DNA of 32,961 bases from CAIZGX01 sp044374295 (GCA_044374295.1 JBILOU010000021.1:1-32961); one strand, 5' to 3'. Shown: positions 9,201 through 18,284, numbered from the stretch's first letter. Notes: a model not told the origin generated them from the letters alone. Numbers and translations: made by a program.

Positions 9201-9208
9201 TACTTTTG
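9201..9208 (+). promoter_or_regulatory. -7 element TACTTTTG before the 1327-aa repeat protein gene
   Basis: TACTTTTG fits TAnnTTTG in the 105-base gap between the two giant genes. No good TTG stands 18-21 bases upstream, so only half of the promoter is convincing. A start near 9215 would give a leader of about 50 bases. Confidence 0.45.
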
Positions 9209-9263
9209 TTAGTCTAATGTTCATAAGGATGATTTCCTTACCATTTGACCTAACCTTACAGTT

Positions 9264-12200
9264 GTGAAAAAACATTTATTTATCGTTTTAGCCGTCCTGT
9301 TATCATCCGTTGCAAAAGCGCAACCAGGGCCTACGACCTATACTCTAAATCCTCAGCCAATTAATGGCCAGTATTCAACGGGTACAGTTGTAACCATGTG
9401 CTTTACTATGACTGGTTTTGGGGGTTGTGGGACAGCTGAGTGGTTTGAAGGATTTGATTTAAACTTAGGTCCAGGTTGGACAAACATTGCCCCAGTTACG
9501 GCACCAGCGGATTGCGGTGGCGCAGCTGGAGGTGGCCAAGGTTGGATTTGGATGGTTACGAATAATACGGCAGTAGGTCCGGTAGGTCCAGGTTATTTCT
9601 ATGAAGGTCCAACTGGACCAATTGATGGAAATGCCTCAAACGACTGGGGTGATGCTGGAAACTGCACGTGGAGTTTTTGCGTGAACTTAACTGTTGCTAA
9701 TTCACCTGCGGCTGGAAACCTTTCGGTTTCTGTGGCCCCTGCGTCTGATGGATATTGGGGAAGTTGGGGAGGAAACGGTTGTGATTACGCAACCCCAATC
9801 ACTGTTTTGCCTCCGTCTACAAGTATTTCAGGAGTTCCTATTTGTGCTGTTACGGCATCAGCAACTTCTACAAATGCAAATAACTGTGCTGGAGCAACCG
9901 TTACATTGGCTGCTTCAAACGCTTTCGGAGCAACGAATTATACTTGGACAGGACCAAATGGATATACAGCAACAGGGCAATCGGTAACAATTCCGGGCGC
10001 ACAGGTTGCTAATGCTGGTTCGTATACTGTGACTGCCACCGGTGCTGCCACATGCTCTGGTTCAACAACGGTTGTTGTTAATCCTGTTCCCCAATTGAAT
10101 GTTACTTCTAATGCTCCTGTTTGTGTTTGTAATCCGCTAACGTTGAGTTCAGGTTTAACACCAACTCCGGGATTACTTGTTGCTTGGACAGGTCCTGCTT
10201 TTGCATCTTTAAATGCAAATCCAACCATTGCATGTCCACAAGTCGCAAATAGTGGAACCTACACTTGTACTGCTTTACAGGCGGGATGTCAATCGCAACA
10301 AACGTTAAGTGTTTTGGTTAGTCCAACGCCGTCAGCTGTGGTTAGTCCTGGTGGAACATACAGTGTATGCGCAGGAGCGACAATTCCAACGCAAACGATT
10401 ACGGGAACGCCGGCGAACGCTGTATTAGGTTGGACAAACACTCAGGCAGGAATAGGTATTCCGGCAACTGGAGTGGGAACTATACCTTCATTTACTGCGG
10501 TTAACAATACTGCTGCTTCAATCACTTCGGTAGTTACTGTTACACCAACACTTGGAACGTGCACAGGAACACCAAGCACAATAACCATCACTGTAGGGCC
10601 TAGCCCAACGATTATAGAGCCTGAATCGAATTTGTATTGCGACGGAGCAACGTTCGCGGGTGTTGATTGGGGAGCAACTCCTTCGAGCACTGTTGTAGAC
10701 TGGACAAATGACAACACTGCTAGTGGACTTCCAGGATCCGGACAAGGGAATATTGGAAGTTTTCTTTTGAGTAATCCAACGCTTGGCCAAGCTCTTTCAA
10801 CTTTTACCGCAACTCCTTCTGTAGGAACTTGTATTGGAACACCAGTAACCTTTACAGTAACCGTAGCGGGTAATGGTGATGCAACCATTACCGATATTGG
10901 ACCATTGTGTTCAGATGTAGGACCACAAACGATTATTGCTGCGGATCCAACAGGGACTTGGTCGGGAGATGGAATCGTGAGCACATTCGGTAATACTTCA
11001 GTTTTTGACCCAACTCTTGTTGGTCCCGGTCAACACGATATTTATTACAGTATTCCTGGTCAATGCGGAGGTTCAGATGGATTGCAAATTGAAGTGGTGA
11101 ATGTTCCTGCAGCCTTTGCTGGACTTGACTTCAGTATTTGCGAGGGGGTTGATACGGTAATGGTTGGTTCATTCACCAATTCAACCACAGGCACCGAGCA
11201 ATTTACTTGGTCTCCTGCTACGAATTTGAGCAGTGCGACCGTTTCTTCTCCAACATTAACAGCGACTACAACACAGACGTACACACTTACCGTGAATTCT
11301 GGAATTTGTGCTTCGAGTGATGATATTGTTGTAACTGTTGTTCCTCAAAGTGACGCAACTATTATCGCTTCAGGGCCTTATTGTGCGGACATTGCGCCCG
11401 TTCAGTTATCTTCTTTAGAACCTGGAGGAACATGGTCGGGAACGGGAATTACGAATGCTGCCAACGGAACTTTTGATCCTGCCGTTGCCACACCTTCTAC
11501 TCATACAATTACTTATTCAATAGGTGGCTTCTGTCCTTCAACAGATACGGAAGACTTTGTTGTTTGGGATGTTCCAGATGGAACAATTACCCCAGCAGGA
11601 CCGTTTTGTATTGCAGAGCTTCCAGTTACTCTGACAGCAGCGAGTGCAGGTGGAACTTGGAGTGGAACAGGAATAAACAACGCTGTTTCAGGAAGTTTCG
11701 GAAGTGCAACAACAACTGCAAATTCATATTTGATTAACTACAACACGGGTGGAAACTGTCCGCGTGATTTCACAACAACTGTTGTTGTAAATGCGAATTC
11801 CGACGCTACAATTAATGCCATTGCTGATATTTGTAATGACGCACCGGCTGTAACACTTACGGCGGTTCAAGGCGGCGGAACATGGTCCGGTCAGGGAGTT
11901 TCAGGATCAAGCTTTAATCCAGCTGGTTTACTTCCAGCAACATACACCGTGACTTATAATATTGGAGGTGCTTGTCCAGATTCAGATACGCAAGATGTAG
12001 TTGTTTTAGCTGTTCCAGACGGAACCATTACTCCTGCTGGTCCATTCTGTCAAGATGCTTTACCGCAAACGCTTACTGCAGCGTCTGCAGGTGGAATTTG
12101 GAGTGGAACAGGTATTACAAGTGCTGCAAACGGTACATTTGGTAGCACCACAACACCTGCTGGTAACTATACGATCACTTACACCACTTCGGGTGTTTGT

Positions 12201-13247
12201 CCTCAGGCTTTCACAGAAAGTGTTGTAGTAGTAGGAAATCTTGATGCAACCATTGCAGCTGCAGGACCATTCTGCGAAAACGCATCTGCACAAAACCTAA
12301 CTGCTGCTAATCCAGGTGGAACTTGGACCGGTACAGGAGCAATTACAGCTGGTGGACAGATCGCGCCGACAACTCTTGGAGCGGGGACTTACACGTTTAC
12401 TTACGACATAAACAACAGCGGTTGTTTGAGCAGTGATAATGTTCAAGTTACAATTAATGCATTACCTGTACCGAGCTTCTCAACAAGTTCTACTACCGGT
12501 TGCTCCCCACTATCGGTGAGCTTTACCAATACATCTAATCCTCTTGGAAGTAACTGTGTTTGGTATCTCGACGGTAATCCAGTGGGTAGCGGAAATACAT
12601 TCAGTAATTTATTTGAAGGCAACTCTTGTTCTGATATCGGAATAATGGTAACCGATGCTGCAGGATGTAGCGCAACGATCACTCAAAACGATGTGGTATG
12701 TGTTGTATCTAATCCATCGGCATCTTTCAGTTGGACGCCTTCCGAGCCAACTTCAGGGAGTACTGTATTCTTCGACAACGCATCGTTGGGAGGAGTAACT
12801 TACAACTGGACTATCGATGGTGTTGCATATACAAGCGAAGACGTTACTTTCCCTCTTCCAAGCACGGTAGGTGAAACCTTCGAAGCATGTTTAGATGTTG
12901 TGGGTCTGGGTGGATGTATGGATGCTCAGTGTTACACGGTTAGCGTTAGCACCAGTTCTTATGTATACGTTCCAAATTCGTTCACTCCAGATGGAGACGG
13001 TAAGAACGATGTGTTCGCGCCAGTAGTAACAGGTTTGTCGAGCACGTCTCGCTACAGCTTCAGCATTTACAATCGTTGGGGAGATTTAATTTTCGACACG
13101 AAAGATCCAAATGATGTTTGGATTGGAGATGTTAACGGTGGTTCACACTTTGCAGAAGACGGAGCCTACGTTTATGAAATTAAGATTCAGTTTAGTTCCG
13201 GCGAAGAGCCATTCAAAAGAATGGGAACAGTAGTGTTGGTTCGCTAA
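9264..13247 (+). CDS. Second giant secreted repeat protein with type B C-terminal sorting domain
   Basis: A 1327-residue paralog of the preceding gene. The start is GTG at 9264: a TGA at 9246 closes the frame upstream, and a signal peptide follows (about 1-19, ending AKAQ). The front domain (20-190) is unrelated to that of the neighbour. It is rich in Gly, Trp and Asn, with several Trp-Gly segments (DGYWGSWGGNGC), and resembles no family I can name. From about residue 191 the order matches the neighbour: two Ig-like domains, two PKD-like domains, an A unit (540), an Ig-like domain, then A-B-A-B-A' units starting near 698, 774, 848, 921 and 995, two PKD-like domains, and a 94-residue tail (1234-1327, VYVPNSFTPDGDG). 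It has 6 repeats against 14. Its stop codon overlaps the stop of the convergent third tail protein. Confidence 0.92.
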   Translation: MKKHLFIVLAVLLSSVAKAQPGPTTYTLNPQPINGQYSTGTVVTMCFTMTGFGGCGTAEWFEGFDLNLGPGWTNIAPVTAPADCGGAAGGGQGWIWMVTNNTAVGPVGPGYFYEGPTGPIDGNASNDWGDAGNCTWSFCVNLTVANSPAAGNLSVSVAPASDGYWGSWGGNGCDYATPITVLPPSTSISGVPICAVTASATSTNANNCAGATVTLAASNAFGATNYTWTGPNGYTATGQSVTIPGAQVANAGSYTVTATGAATCSGSTTVVVNPVPQLNVTSNAPVCVCNPLTLSSGLTPTPGLLVAWTGPAFASLNANPTIACPQVANSGTYTCTALQAGCQSQQTLSVLVSPTPSAVVSPGGTYSVCAGATIPTQTITGTPANAVLGWTNTQAGIGIPATGVGTIPSFTAVNNTAASITSVVTVTPTLGTCTGTPSTITITVGPSPTIIEPESNLYCDGATFAGVDWGATPSSTVVDWTNDNTASGLPGSGQGNIGSFLLSNPTLGQALSTFTATPSVGTCIGTPVTFTVTVAGNGDATITDIGPLCSDVGPQTIIAADPTGTWSGDGIVSTFGNTSVFDPTLVGPGQHDIYYSIPGQCGGSDGLQIEVVNVPAAFAGLDFSICEGVDTVMVGSFTNSTTGTEQFTWSPATNLSSATVSSPTLTATTTQTYTLTVNSGICASSDDIVVTVVPQSDATIIASGPYCADIAPVQLSSLEPGGTWSGTGITNAANGTFDPAVATPSTHTITYSIGGFCPSTDTEDFVVWDVPDGTITPAGPFCIAELPVTLTAASAGGTWSGTGINNAVSGSFGSATTTANSYLINYNTGGNCPRDFTTTVVVNANSDATINAIADICNDAPAVTLTAVQGGGTWSGQGVSGSSFNPAGLLPATYTVTYNIGGACPDSDTQDVVVLAVPDGTITPAGPFCQDALPQTLTAASAGGIWSGTGITSAANGTFGSTTTPAGNYTITYTTSGVCPQAFTESVVVVGNLDATIAAAGPFCENASAQNLTAANPGGTWTGTGAITAGGQIAPTTLGAGTYTFTYDINNSGCLSSDNVQVTINALPVPSFSTSSTTGCSPLSVSFTNTSNPLGSNCVWYLDGNPVGSGNTFSNLFEGNSCSDIGIMVTDAAGCSATITQNDVVCVVSNPSASFSWTPSEPTSGSTVFFDNASLGGVTYNWTIDGVAYTSEDVTFPLPSTVGETFEACLDVVGLGGCMDAQCYTVSVSTSSYVYVPNSFTPDGDGKNDVFAPVVTGLSSTSRYSFSIYNRWGDLIFDTKDPNDVWIGDVNGGSHFAEDGAYVYEIKIQFSSGEEPFKRMGTVVLVR
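10881..12485 (+). repeat. Shorter A/B repeat array of the 1327-aa protein
   Basis: Six units of the same family as in the upstream gene begin near 10881, 11355, 11583, 11805, 12024 and 12246, with an Ig-like domain between the first two. The last units closely match the last units of the upstream gene (for example PAGPFCQDALPQTL in both), so the arrays share their ends and differ in the number of middle dyads. Confidence 0.85.
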
Positions 13248-15226
13248 CGAATAAGACATATAAAACCATTGAATTCACGAGCTTCACCGCTCGTGAATTT
13301 TGCTTTTATAACGTAGCTATAAACGCCTTCAGGGGCGAAATAACTTCCATTTCTTACTTCACCCATCCAAGGTGTTTCTGGGTTGGTGCTTGAAAAAATA
13401 ATTTCACCCCAACGATTAAAAACAAGTGTTTCTACTTCGGTCCATCCATTAATTTCCGGATACCAAACATCGTTTATTCCATCGCCATTCGGCGTAAAAG
13501 AATTCGGAACATACACATAAATATTGCAATCGTCGAATTCCATATTCCAACTGCGAGAAACAGTTTCACAGGCATTTGAAACGGTTACGGAATAATTTCC
13601 AGATTCGTAAAAAAGATGCGTTGAAAGTTCGGTCCCGTCGAACCACAAGAAATATTCTGCTGTAGGAGAAGATGCGGTAAGCGTTACGGTGTCGCCTTGG
13701 CAATAGGTGTAATTATTTCCAATCGTAATAACAATCGGATCTAAAATCGAAATGAAAATTGAATCTGAAACATTGCACACACCATCTGAATAGGAAGCGG
13801 TGACAAGCCCCTCAATGTTCGTTTGGAAAGATGAAGAAAGTGTGCTAGAGTTCCAAGTAAGCTGCTCATTGAAGGAAAAACTGAGACTCTCGCCTGTGCA
13901 GAGCGTTGCATCTGGCCCCAAATCAATTACAGGCGGTGTTATTACTGTTACAAGTGCACTGTCTGTCATTGGGCAGCCCTGATAGAAGTAAGTGCCGTAA
14001 ATCATTCCTGACGAAGAAATAGGTAAAGATGTCCCGGTGGTTCCATTTCCCCACAGAACGCTTTGACTCGTCGAATATGAGTAAGGTTGATCTGCACAGA
14101 CGGTAATATCTGGACCTAGATTCCAATTCGGAAGAGTAATAACTGAAACATTGACCACGTCTGTTACCGAACAACCGTTGAGCGTAGCAGTGACTTGGTA
14201 GTTCCCTGAATTCTGCACGTTGAAAATTGCGGTTGAAGGACCGTTGAGCCATTGCACGGAATTGAAATTCCCAGTTGCTAAAAGGCTTGCTGTTCCTGCC
14301 GGACAAATAACGGTATCTGAGCCTGCGAAAACGGAAACTTCTAATGGAGAAACAACAAAGTCAAATGAACCTGTGGCTGTATTCCCACAAGCATCGTTCA
14401 CGTAACCCGCAAGATCTGAGATGGCTAAGGTGTAGTTTCCCGGAGGAAGATTACCTAATGTTGGAATTAGCGTTACAGAAGGATTTCCGGGAGAGTTAGG
14501 AGCGGGAAGCTGAATGGAATTTATAGTAACATTTCCAGATGGTCCGGTGAGTTGAAAGTCTACGGGTTGAATGGAAGAGGTTACAATGTTCTCATCGAAC
14601 TCGACTATTACGCCGGGGTTGTTGCAGTCTGTAGTGACGTTCAGAATTGTGGGGTTAACATCATCGAACAGCGAAGCTGTTGAGTTAGAGAAATCAATGG
14701 TGTAGCCGCTGCTGCTGTTCGACCAATTCATAACAACTAAGGCATAGGTTTGTCCTGCAACAACGTTCAAGTCCCCGTTGAACGCAGGGCCATTGAGATC
14801 TCCGGGTCCGTTGCTGTTACCCGTCCCCCCGTTTGTACTTGATATACCTGTTGGACCAGAGCCAAAGAAGAGTCCGTATGAATTGCAGCTTACTTCGGGC
14901 GAAGTGCCGTTCATTATTCCCGCGCACCCGTTGTCTGTAATGTTGAACATACCCCAATCGTAGTCTGCGTCTATGTCGGAAGGCTCCAAGATAAACCCCA
15001 TGTTTCCAGATTCAGTAACAGTAAACGTGTACCACATTGAACTGGTCTCGGTTCCGTTGTTACAAGCTCCTGTAGGCTCGAAAACATTTCCAAAAGTTGA
15101 AGTAGCGTTGGCTTCCGTATAGACATCTTCACATAACTGAATGGCCCCGTTGCAATCACTAACGCTTTGTCCAAACACGTTGGAAGCGAGCAGTGCGCAA
15201 ACGATAAGAGTGGACCAAAATTTCAT
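13244..15226 (-). CDS. Secreted multi-Ig protein with type B C-terminal sorting domain
   Basis: A 660-residue type IX secretion substrate with a signal peptide (1-19, ending NVFGQ). The front domain, about 20-180 (CNGAIQLC, SSMWYTF, DYDWGMF), is of the same kind as that of the 1889-aa protein, a module common in Bacteroidota surface proteins. An SbsA-like Ig domain follows (about 190-295: PTILNVTTDC, VEFDENI). Four short Ig/PKD-like domains of about 70-80 residues come next, each with a Cys pair (TVICPAG, ITVCADQ, ATLCTGE, YTYCQGD), and then a 90-odd-residue tail (YVPNSFTPNGDGINDVW ... CLIR). It lacks the A/B repeats. It converges on the second giant gene with overlapping stop codons (13244-13247). 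No clear promoter is visible in the 65 bases upstream. Confidence 0.92.
   Translation of the reverse strand: MKFWSTLIVCALLASNVFGQSVSDCNGAIQLCEDVYTEANATSTFGNVFEPTGACNNGTETSSMWYTFTVTESGNMGFILEPSDIDADYDWGMFNITDNGCAGIMNGTSPEVSCNSYGLFFGSGPTGISSTNGGTGNSNGPGDLNGPAFNGDLNVVAGQTYALVVMNWSNSSSGYTIDFSNSTASLFDDVNPTILNVTTDCNNPGVIVEFDENIVTSSIQPVDFQLTGPSGNVTINSIQLPAPNSPGNPSVTLIPTLGNLPPGNYTLAISDLAGYVNDACGNTATGSFDFVVSPLEVSVFAGSDTVICPAGTASLLATGNFNSVQWLNGPSTAIFNVQNSGNYQVTATLNGCSVTDVVNVSVITLPNWNLGPDITVCADQPYSYSTSQSVLWGNGTTGTSLPISSSGMIYGTYFYQGCPMTDSALVTVITPPVIDLGPDATLCTGESLSFSFNEQLTWNSSTLSSSFQTNIEGLVTASYSDGVCNVSDSIFISILDPIVITIGNNYTYCQGDTVTLTASSPTAEYFLWFDGTELSTHLFYESGNYSVTVSNACETVSRSWNMEFDDCNIYVYVPNSFTPNGDGINDVWYPEINGWTEVETLVFNRWGEIIFSSTNPETPWMGEVRNGSYFAPEGVYSYVIKAKFTSGEAREFNGFICLIR
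13272..13303 (+). terminator. Rho-independent terminator for the 1327-aa gene, inside the convergent gene
   Basis: AATTCACGAGC (13272-13282), loop TTCACC, GCTCGTGAATT (13289-13299): a perfect 11-bp stem followed by a T-rich run (TTTTGCTTTTAT read from the stem end). It starts 25 bases after the plus-strand stop codon but lies within codons of the minus-strand gene, encoding part of its FTSGEAREF segment. Confidence 0.75.
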
Positions 15227-15291
15227 TCAAAACAGTTAAGGCGGTTGATGCAATTTACTGATTTTTTGAACGGTAGAACAACGATCTGAAA

Positions 15292-16323
15292 TTAAAGCGG
15301 AACAAACTCTCCGTTTTTTTTTATTTCAATTTGAACAAGTGGCTTATTCATTCGAGAGTGTTCAAGCAAATTTTCAATGGGTTCCATAACGGGTTCGTCT
15401 GAAAGATCGAAACAACCGAAGTGCATGGGAATCATTTTTTTCGCACGCATTTCTTCCGCTGCGCGCAGCGCATCTTTCGGAGAAATATGATTTTGTTTCA
15501 TGAACCATTCGGGTTGGTAGGCGCCAATTCCGATAATGCAATAATCGACGTTGAAATAGTCTCCGACTTCTTTCAAATGCGCGTTGTAGCCGGTGTCTCC
15601 GCTGAAATAAATTGTAGTATTTTCAGACTGAATAACGAATGCGCCCCAGAGGTGTTCGTTATAGTCGAATAAGCCTCGCTTTGCCCAGTGCTGCGCGGGC
15701 ATAAATGAAATGGTCAACTTGTTTTTCAAGGTTGAAAAAACCTGATACCAACCCGCTTCTTCGATGTCTTTATGTCCGGTTAAACTTCGAATGAGTGCAC
15801 CCATTTTCAATCCAGTTAATATTTTCGCTTCCGTCGATTTTTTAAGGATGTTTTTTAACGACTTTCCACTGAGATGATCGCGGTGATTATGACTCAGCAG
15901 GATGTAGTCAATTTCGGGCAATTCATTTATGTTGAAGGGAAGTGAGGTATAGCGTTTATGGAAGGGAGAGAGTTTTTCGAATACCGGGTCAGTGATCAAA
16001 TTCACCCCGTTTATTCGCATGAAAAAACAGGCATGTCCGAGCCAAACAATTCCGTCTTCATTTCCTTTTAACCAATCGAAATTTTCTGCAACTTCAGGCC
16101 CCTTCATTCCCATTTTTTTTTCGGCTTGAAAGGGATTTGTTGCACGTTTCCACTTCATCACATCTTTGAAATTCGGTTCGAATTGTGTGTGAAAATTCAT
16201 GAAACGCCCCGTATGATCTAAAGGTGTTTTTATTTCAACGAAGTTGGGATGAATATACTTCAACGCGGGGTTCTCTGTCTTCTTCATAAATGAAAAACAA
16301 AGTAACGGCAGAATAGTTTTCAT
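15292..16323 (-). CDS. Metallo-beta-lactamase-fold hydrolase, NAPE-PLD-like
   Basis: About 343 residues. Zinc-dependent fold with WLGHACFF, the metal motif SHNHRDH (near residues 144-150), PAQHW, FSGDTGY, and the YQPEWFM ... H ... P region. PAQHW and the last region are typical of the N-acyl-phosphatidylethanolamine phospholipase D group rather than of UlaG lactonases. The substrate in bacteria is unknown, and a general lipid or phosphodiester hydrolase role is inferred. The first ATG is at 16323 (a TTG precedes it), only 11 bases after the terminator stem of the upstream gene. A second ATG at 16287 (MKKTENP) is at least as likely, because TACTTTG, one base short of the -7 consensus, lies just before it and homology is recognisable only after it. 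Confidence 0.88.
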   Translation of the reverse strand: MKTILPLLCFSFMKKTENPALKYIHPNFVEIKTPLDHTGRFMNFHTQFEPNFKDVMKWKRATNPFQAEKKMGMKGPEVAENFDWLKGNEDGIVWLGHACFFMRINGVNLITDPVFEKLSPFHKRYTSLPFNINELPEIDYILLSHNHRDHLSGKSLKNILKKSTEAKILTGLKMGALIRSLTGHKDIEEAGWYQVFSTLKNKLTISFMPAQHWAKRGLFDYNEHLWGAFVIQSENTTIYFSGDTGYNAHLKEVGDYFNVDYCIIGIGAYQPEWFMKQNHISPKDALRAAEEMRAKKMIPMHFGCFDLSDEPVMEPIENLLEHSRMNKPLVQIEIKKNGEFVPL

Positions 16324-16326
16324 CAA

Positions 16327-16353
16327 AAGAAAAGGGCCGATTCATCGGCCCTC
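16327..16353 (-). terminator. Rho-independent terminator of the Asp-box protein gene
   Basis: On the minus strand, a GC-rich stem (GGGCCGA at 16345-16351 paired with TCGGCCC at 16334-16340, four-base loop) is followed by TTTTCTTTT. It ends transcription 22 bases after the stop of the 611-aa gene and just before the start region of the NAPE-PLD-like gene, which implies that the latter has its own promoter. Confidence 0.82.
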
Positions 16354-16375
16354 TTCCACATATAAAATTAAAATC

Positions 16376-18211
16376 TTATTGTTTCACGAAACGTTGGTTG
16401 CTTGTTCCGTTTGCGTTTTGGTATTGTACATCGTACACACCGTTAGCAAGATCAGAAACATCAACTTTGGTAGTTCCGTTGTTGAAGTTGTTGAAAGAAC
16501 GAACCAATTGTCCGTTTGCATTGAAGATGCGGATTACTCCGTTTTCGTTTGCAGCAACTTGAATGTTTAATTCAGAAGTTGTTGGATTTGGGAAAACGCT
16601 GAAAGAAGTTTTTGTTAAAGAACCTTCTTCAACACCAACTAAATCAAGAGTTACACAAACATAAATTTGATCGTTGTCTGTTACAGGATCAGCAGCGTCT
16701 TCTGGTTGTACGTGAATACCCGGTTCGAAATCGCGTTGAACAATCAAGTGAATTTTATCTCCGTAAGCGAATGGAGCCATAGAAGCATAAACATACTCGT
16801 ATCCGTCTTCTTCAAGGTCTGGTGTGATGTCTGAAGGAGCGGTCCAAGTTGCACCACCGTCATCTGATTTCACAGCATAGATATGTCGAAGGTATTCTGC
16901 ACCGTTGAAGTAATTCTCATTAACGGCTTGATACGAACAGAAGATAGTTCCATCTGCGGCTTCTGCTAATTGCGGATGTGAAGCGATACCGCTGTTTCCG
17001 TATTGTCCAACTTCAGTAATTGAAGCAGGGATGGTAGCATCGTTATCTGGGGAAATACCAATTTCAAGAACTTCAGCTGCAGGATCAACCATGCTTTCGT
17101 TCCAATATGCGATACTACCCGCTAATGGGAAGTAGCTGTATACTGAATCGACTACGCCAAGATCATCTGTGTAGAACATGGTTCCGAACGCAGCGTGAGC
17201 TGTTCCGCTTGCATCGATGAACACTGCACCCGCGCCATCAGAAGAAAGAACAGTATCTTGAATTCCGTCTAATTCAACATCTGTTCCTTGGTCAATAACG
17301 TAGTTGTCGATAGGAAAATCCCAGATAGTGCTGCGTGTCCAGGTTGTTCCGTTGTCGTCAGAAATCCAGATGTAAGAATCTTGAAGATCTCCGAAAGTAG
17401 CAATCGCAATTTTATTTCCACGTGCATAAATAGCATAGGTGTCAGCAGGGAATCCGTCTACTAAAGAAGTGTTTTCTTCACCAGGAAGTAAAACTTCAGT
17501 TAGATCCCAAGTTGCTCCTCCGTCTGTAGAACGGTTGTACAAAATTGGACCAGTCATTCCGTTGGTGTATGCACCAGCGTTCGGATCTGCAAGGCAAATC
17601 ATGTGAATGCTGTTTCCGTCTGCACCACCTGAAGTAGCACGTGGCCAAAACATTCCAAATCCAGATGCAGCAGGAACCGTAGAGTTAATCCAATTTCCAG
17701 TACCGATAGCAGCTCGGGTCCAAACTTTGATTCCACCTGTTCCGCTGTGGTTCATCAATAGTTCAGAACCATTTGCAGGGTGAATCAATGAAGTCCAACC
17801 CGTACGCATGCTCTCTGCGCGTTGTGTAATGTCGTCTTGCCAAGCACCGGCTGTGCGATAGTTGTAGCCTGTTCCGCGGTCAGGATAAGTGTCTGAAGAG
17901 TTTGTTGCACTGAAAGTGAAACACGCAGCAACACCCGCGTCGTCTGCAATGATGCGGTTTTGAATACTGTTGTTTGTTTGTAAATCGTAAATTGTTGTTC
18001 CAACGTACTCTTCCGATTGAATCATACTCTTTTCAGTGGAAACTGCGTAAGGGGCTTTTGATTGTTTCGAAGGAGTGTTACTAACAGTGGTATTGGTGTA
18101 TGGATTGAATTTAGCTGCCTTGTTTTGTGAGGCAGACAATTTGGTTGGAATTTGCTGAGCGCTTGCGCTGAAAGCAACCCCCATAGCCAAGGCGAAGTAG
18201 AGTCTTTTCAT
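16376..18211 (-). CDS. Secreted Asp-box (BNR/sialidase-like) protein with type A C-terminal sorting domain
   Basis: A 611-residue protein with signal peptide MKRLYFALAMGVAFSASAQ. The middle holds at least three Asp-box motifs (STDGGATW, SDDNGTTW, SDDGGATW), the S-x-D-x-G-x-T-W turns of sialidase-type beta-propellers. I see no clear sialidase arginine triad or FRIP motif, so a glycosidase function is not supported. The last 75 or so residues (FSVFPNPTTSELNIQV ... LANGVYDVQY ... RFVKQ) are a classic type A sorting domain, recognised by the type IX system and usually cleaved when the protein is attached to the surface or released. It is divergent from cinA across a short gap. A strong terminator follows the stop. 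Confidence 0.9.
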   Translation of the reverse strand: MKRLYFALAMGVAFSASAQQIPTKLSASQNKAAKFNPYTNTTVSNTPSKQSKAPYAVSTEKSMIQSEEYVGTTIYDLQTNNSIQNRIIADDAGVAACFTFSATNSSDTYPDRGTGYNYRTAGAWQDDITQRAESMRTGWTSLIHPANGSELLMNHSGTGGIKVWTRAAIGTGNWINSTVPAASGFGMFWPRATSGGADGNSIHMICLADPNAGAYTNGMTGPILYNRSTDGGATWDLTEVLLPGEENTSLVDGFPADTYAIYARGNKIAIATFGDLQDSYIWISDDNGTTWTRSTIWDFPIDNYVIDQGTDVELDGIQDTVLSSDGAGAVFIDASGTAHAAFGTMFYTDDLGVVDSVYSYFPLAGSIAYWNESMVDPAAEVLEIGISPDNDATIPASITEVGQYGNSGIASHPQLAEAADGTIFCSYQAVNENYFNGAEYLRHIYAVKSDDGGATWTAPSDITPDLEEDGYEYVYASMAPFAYGDKIHLIVQRDFEPGIHVQPEDAADPVTDNDQIYVCVTLDLVGVEEGSLTKTSFSVFPNPTTSELNIQVAANENGVIRIFNANGQLVRSFNNFNNGTTKVDVSDLANGVYDVQYQNANGTSNQRFVKQ

Positions 18212-18284
18212 AGTAGTGGTTTAGATTAGCGAACTAATTTAGCAAAAATTGGTTTCATTCAATGTAACTGAGAAAAAAAATACG

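Noticed and set aside
10442..10984. 180-codon minus-strand frame opposite the 1327-aa gene
   Set aside because: Val/Pro-rich composition arising from the antisense of Thr/Gly codons; no homology and no promoter.
16376..18211. Calling the Asp-box protein a sialidase
   Set aside because: Asp-boxes occur in many beta-propellers; the catalytic arginine triad and FRIP motif are not evident.
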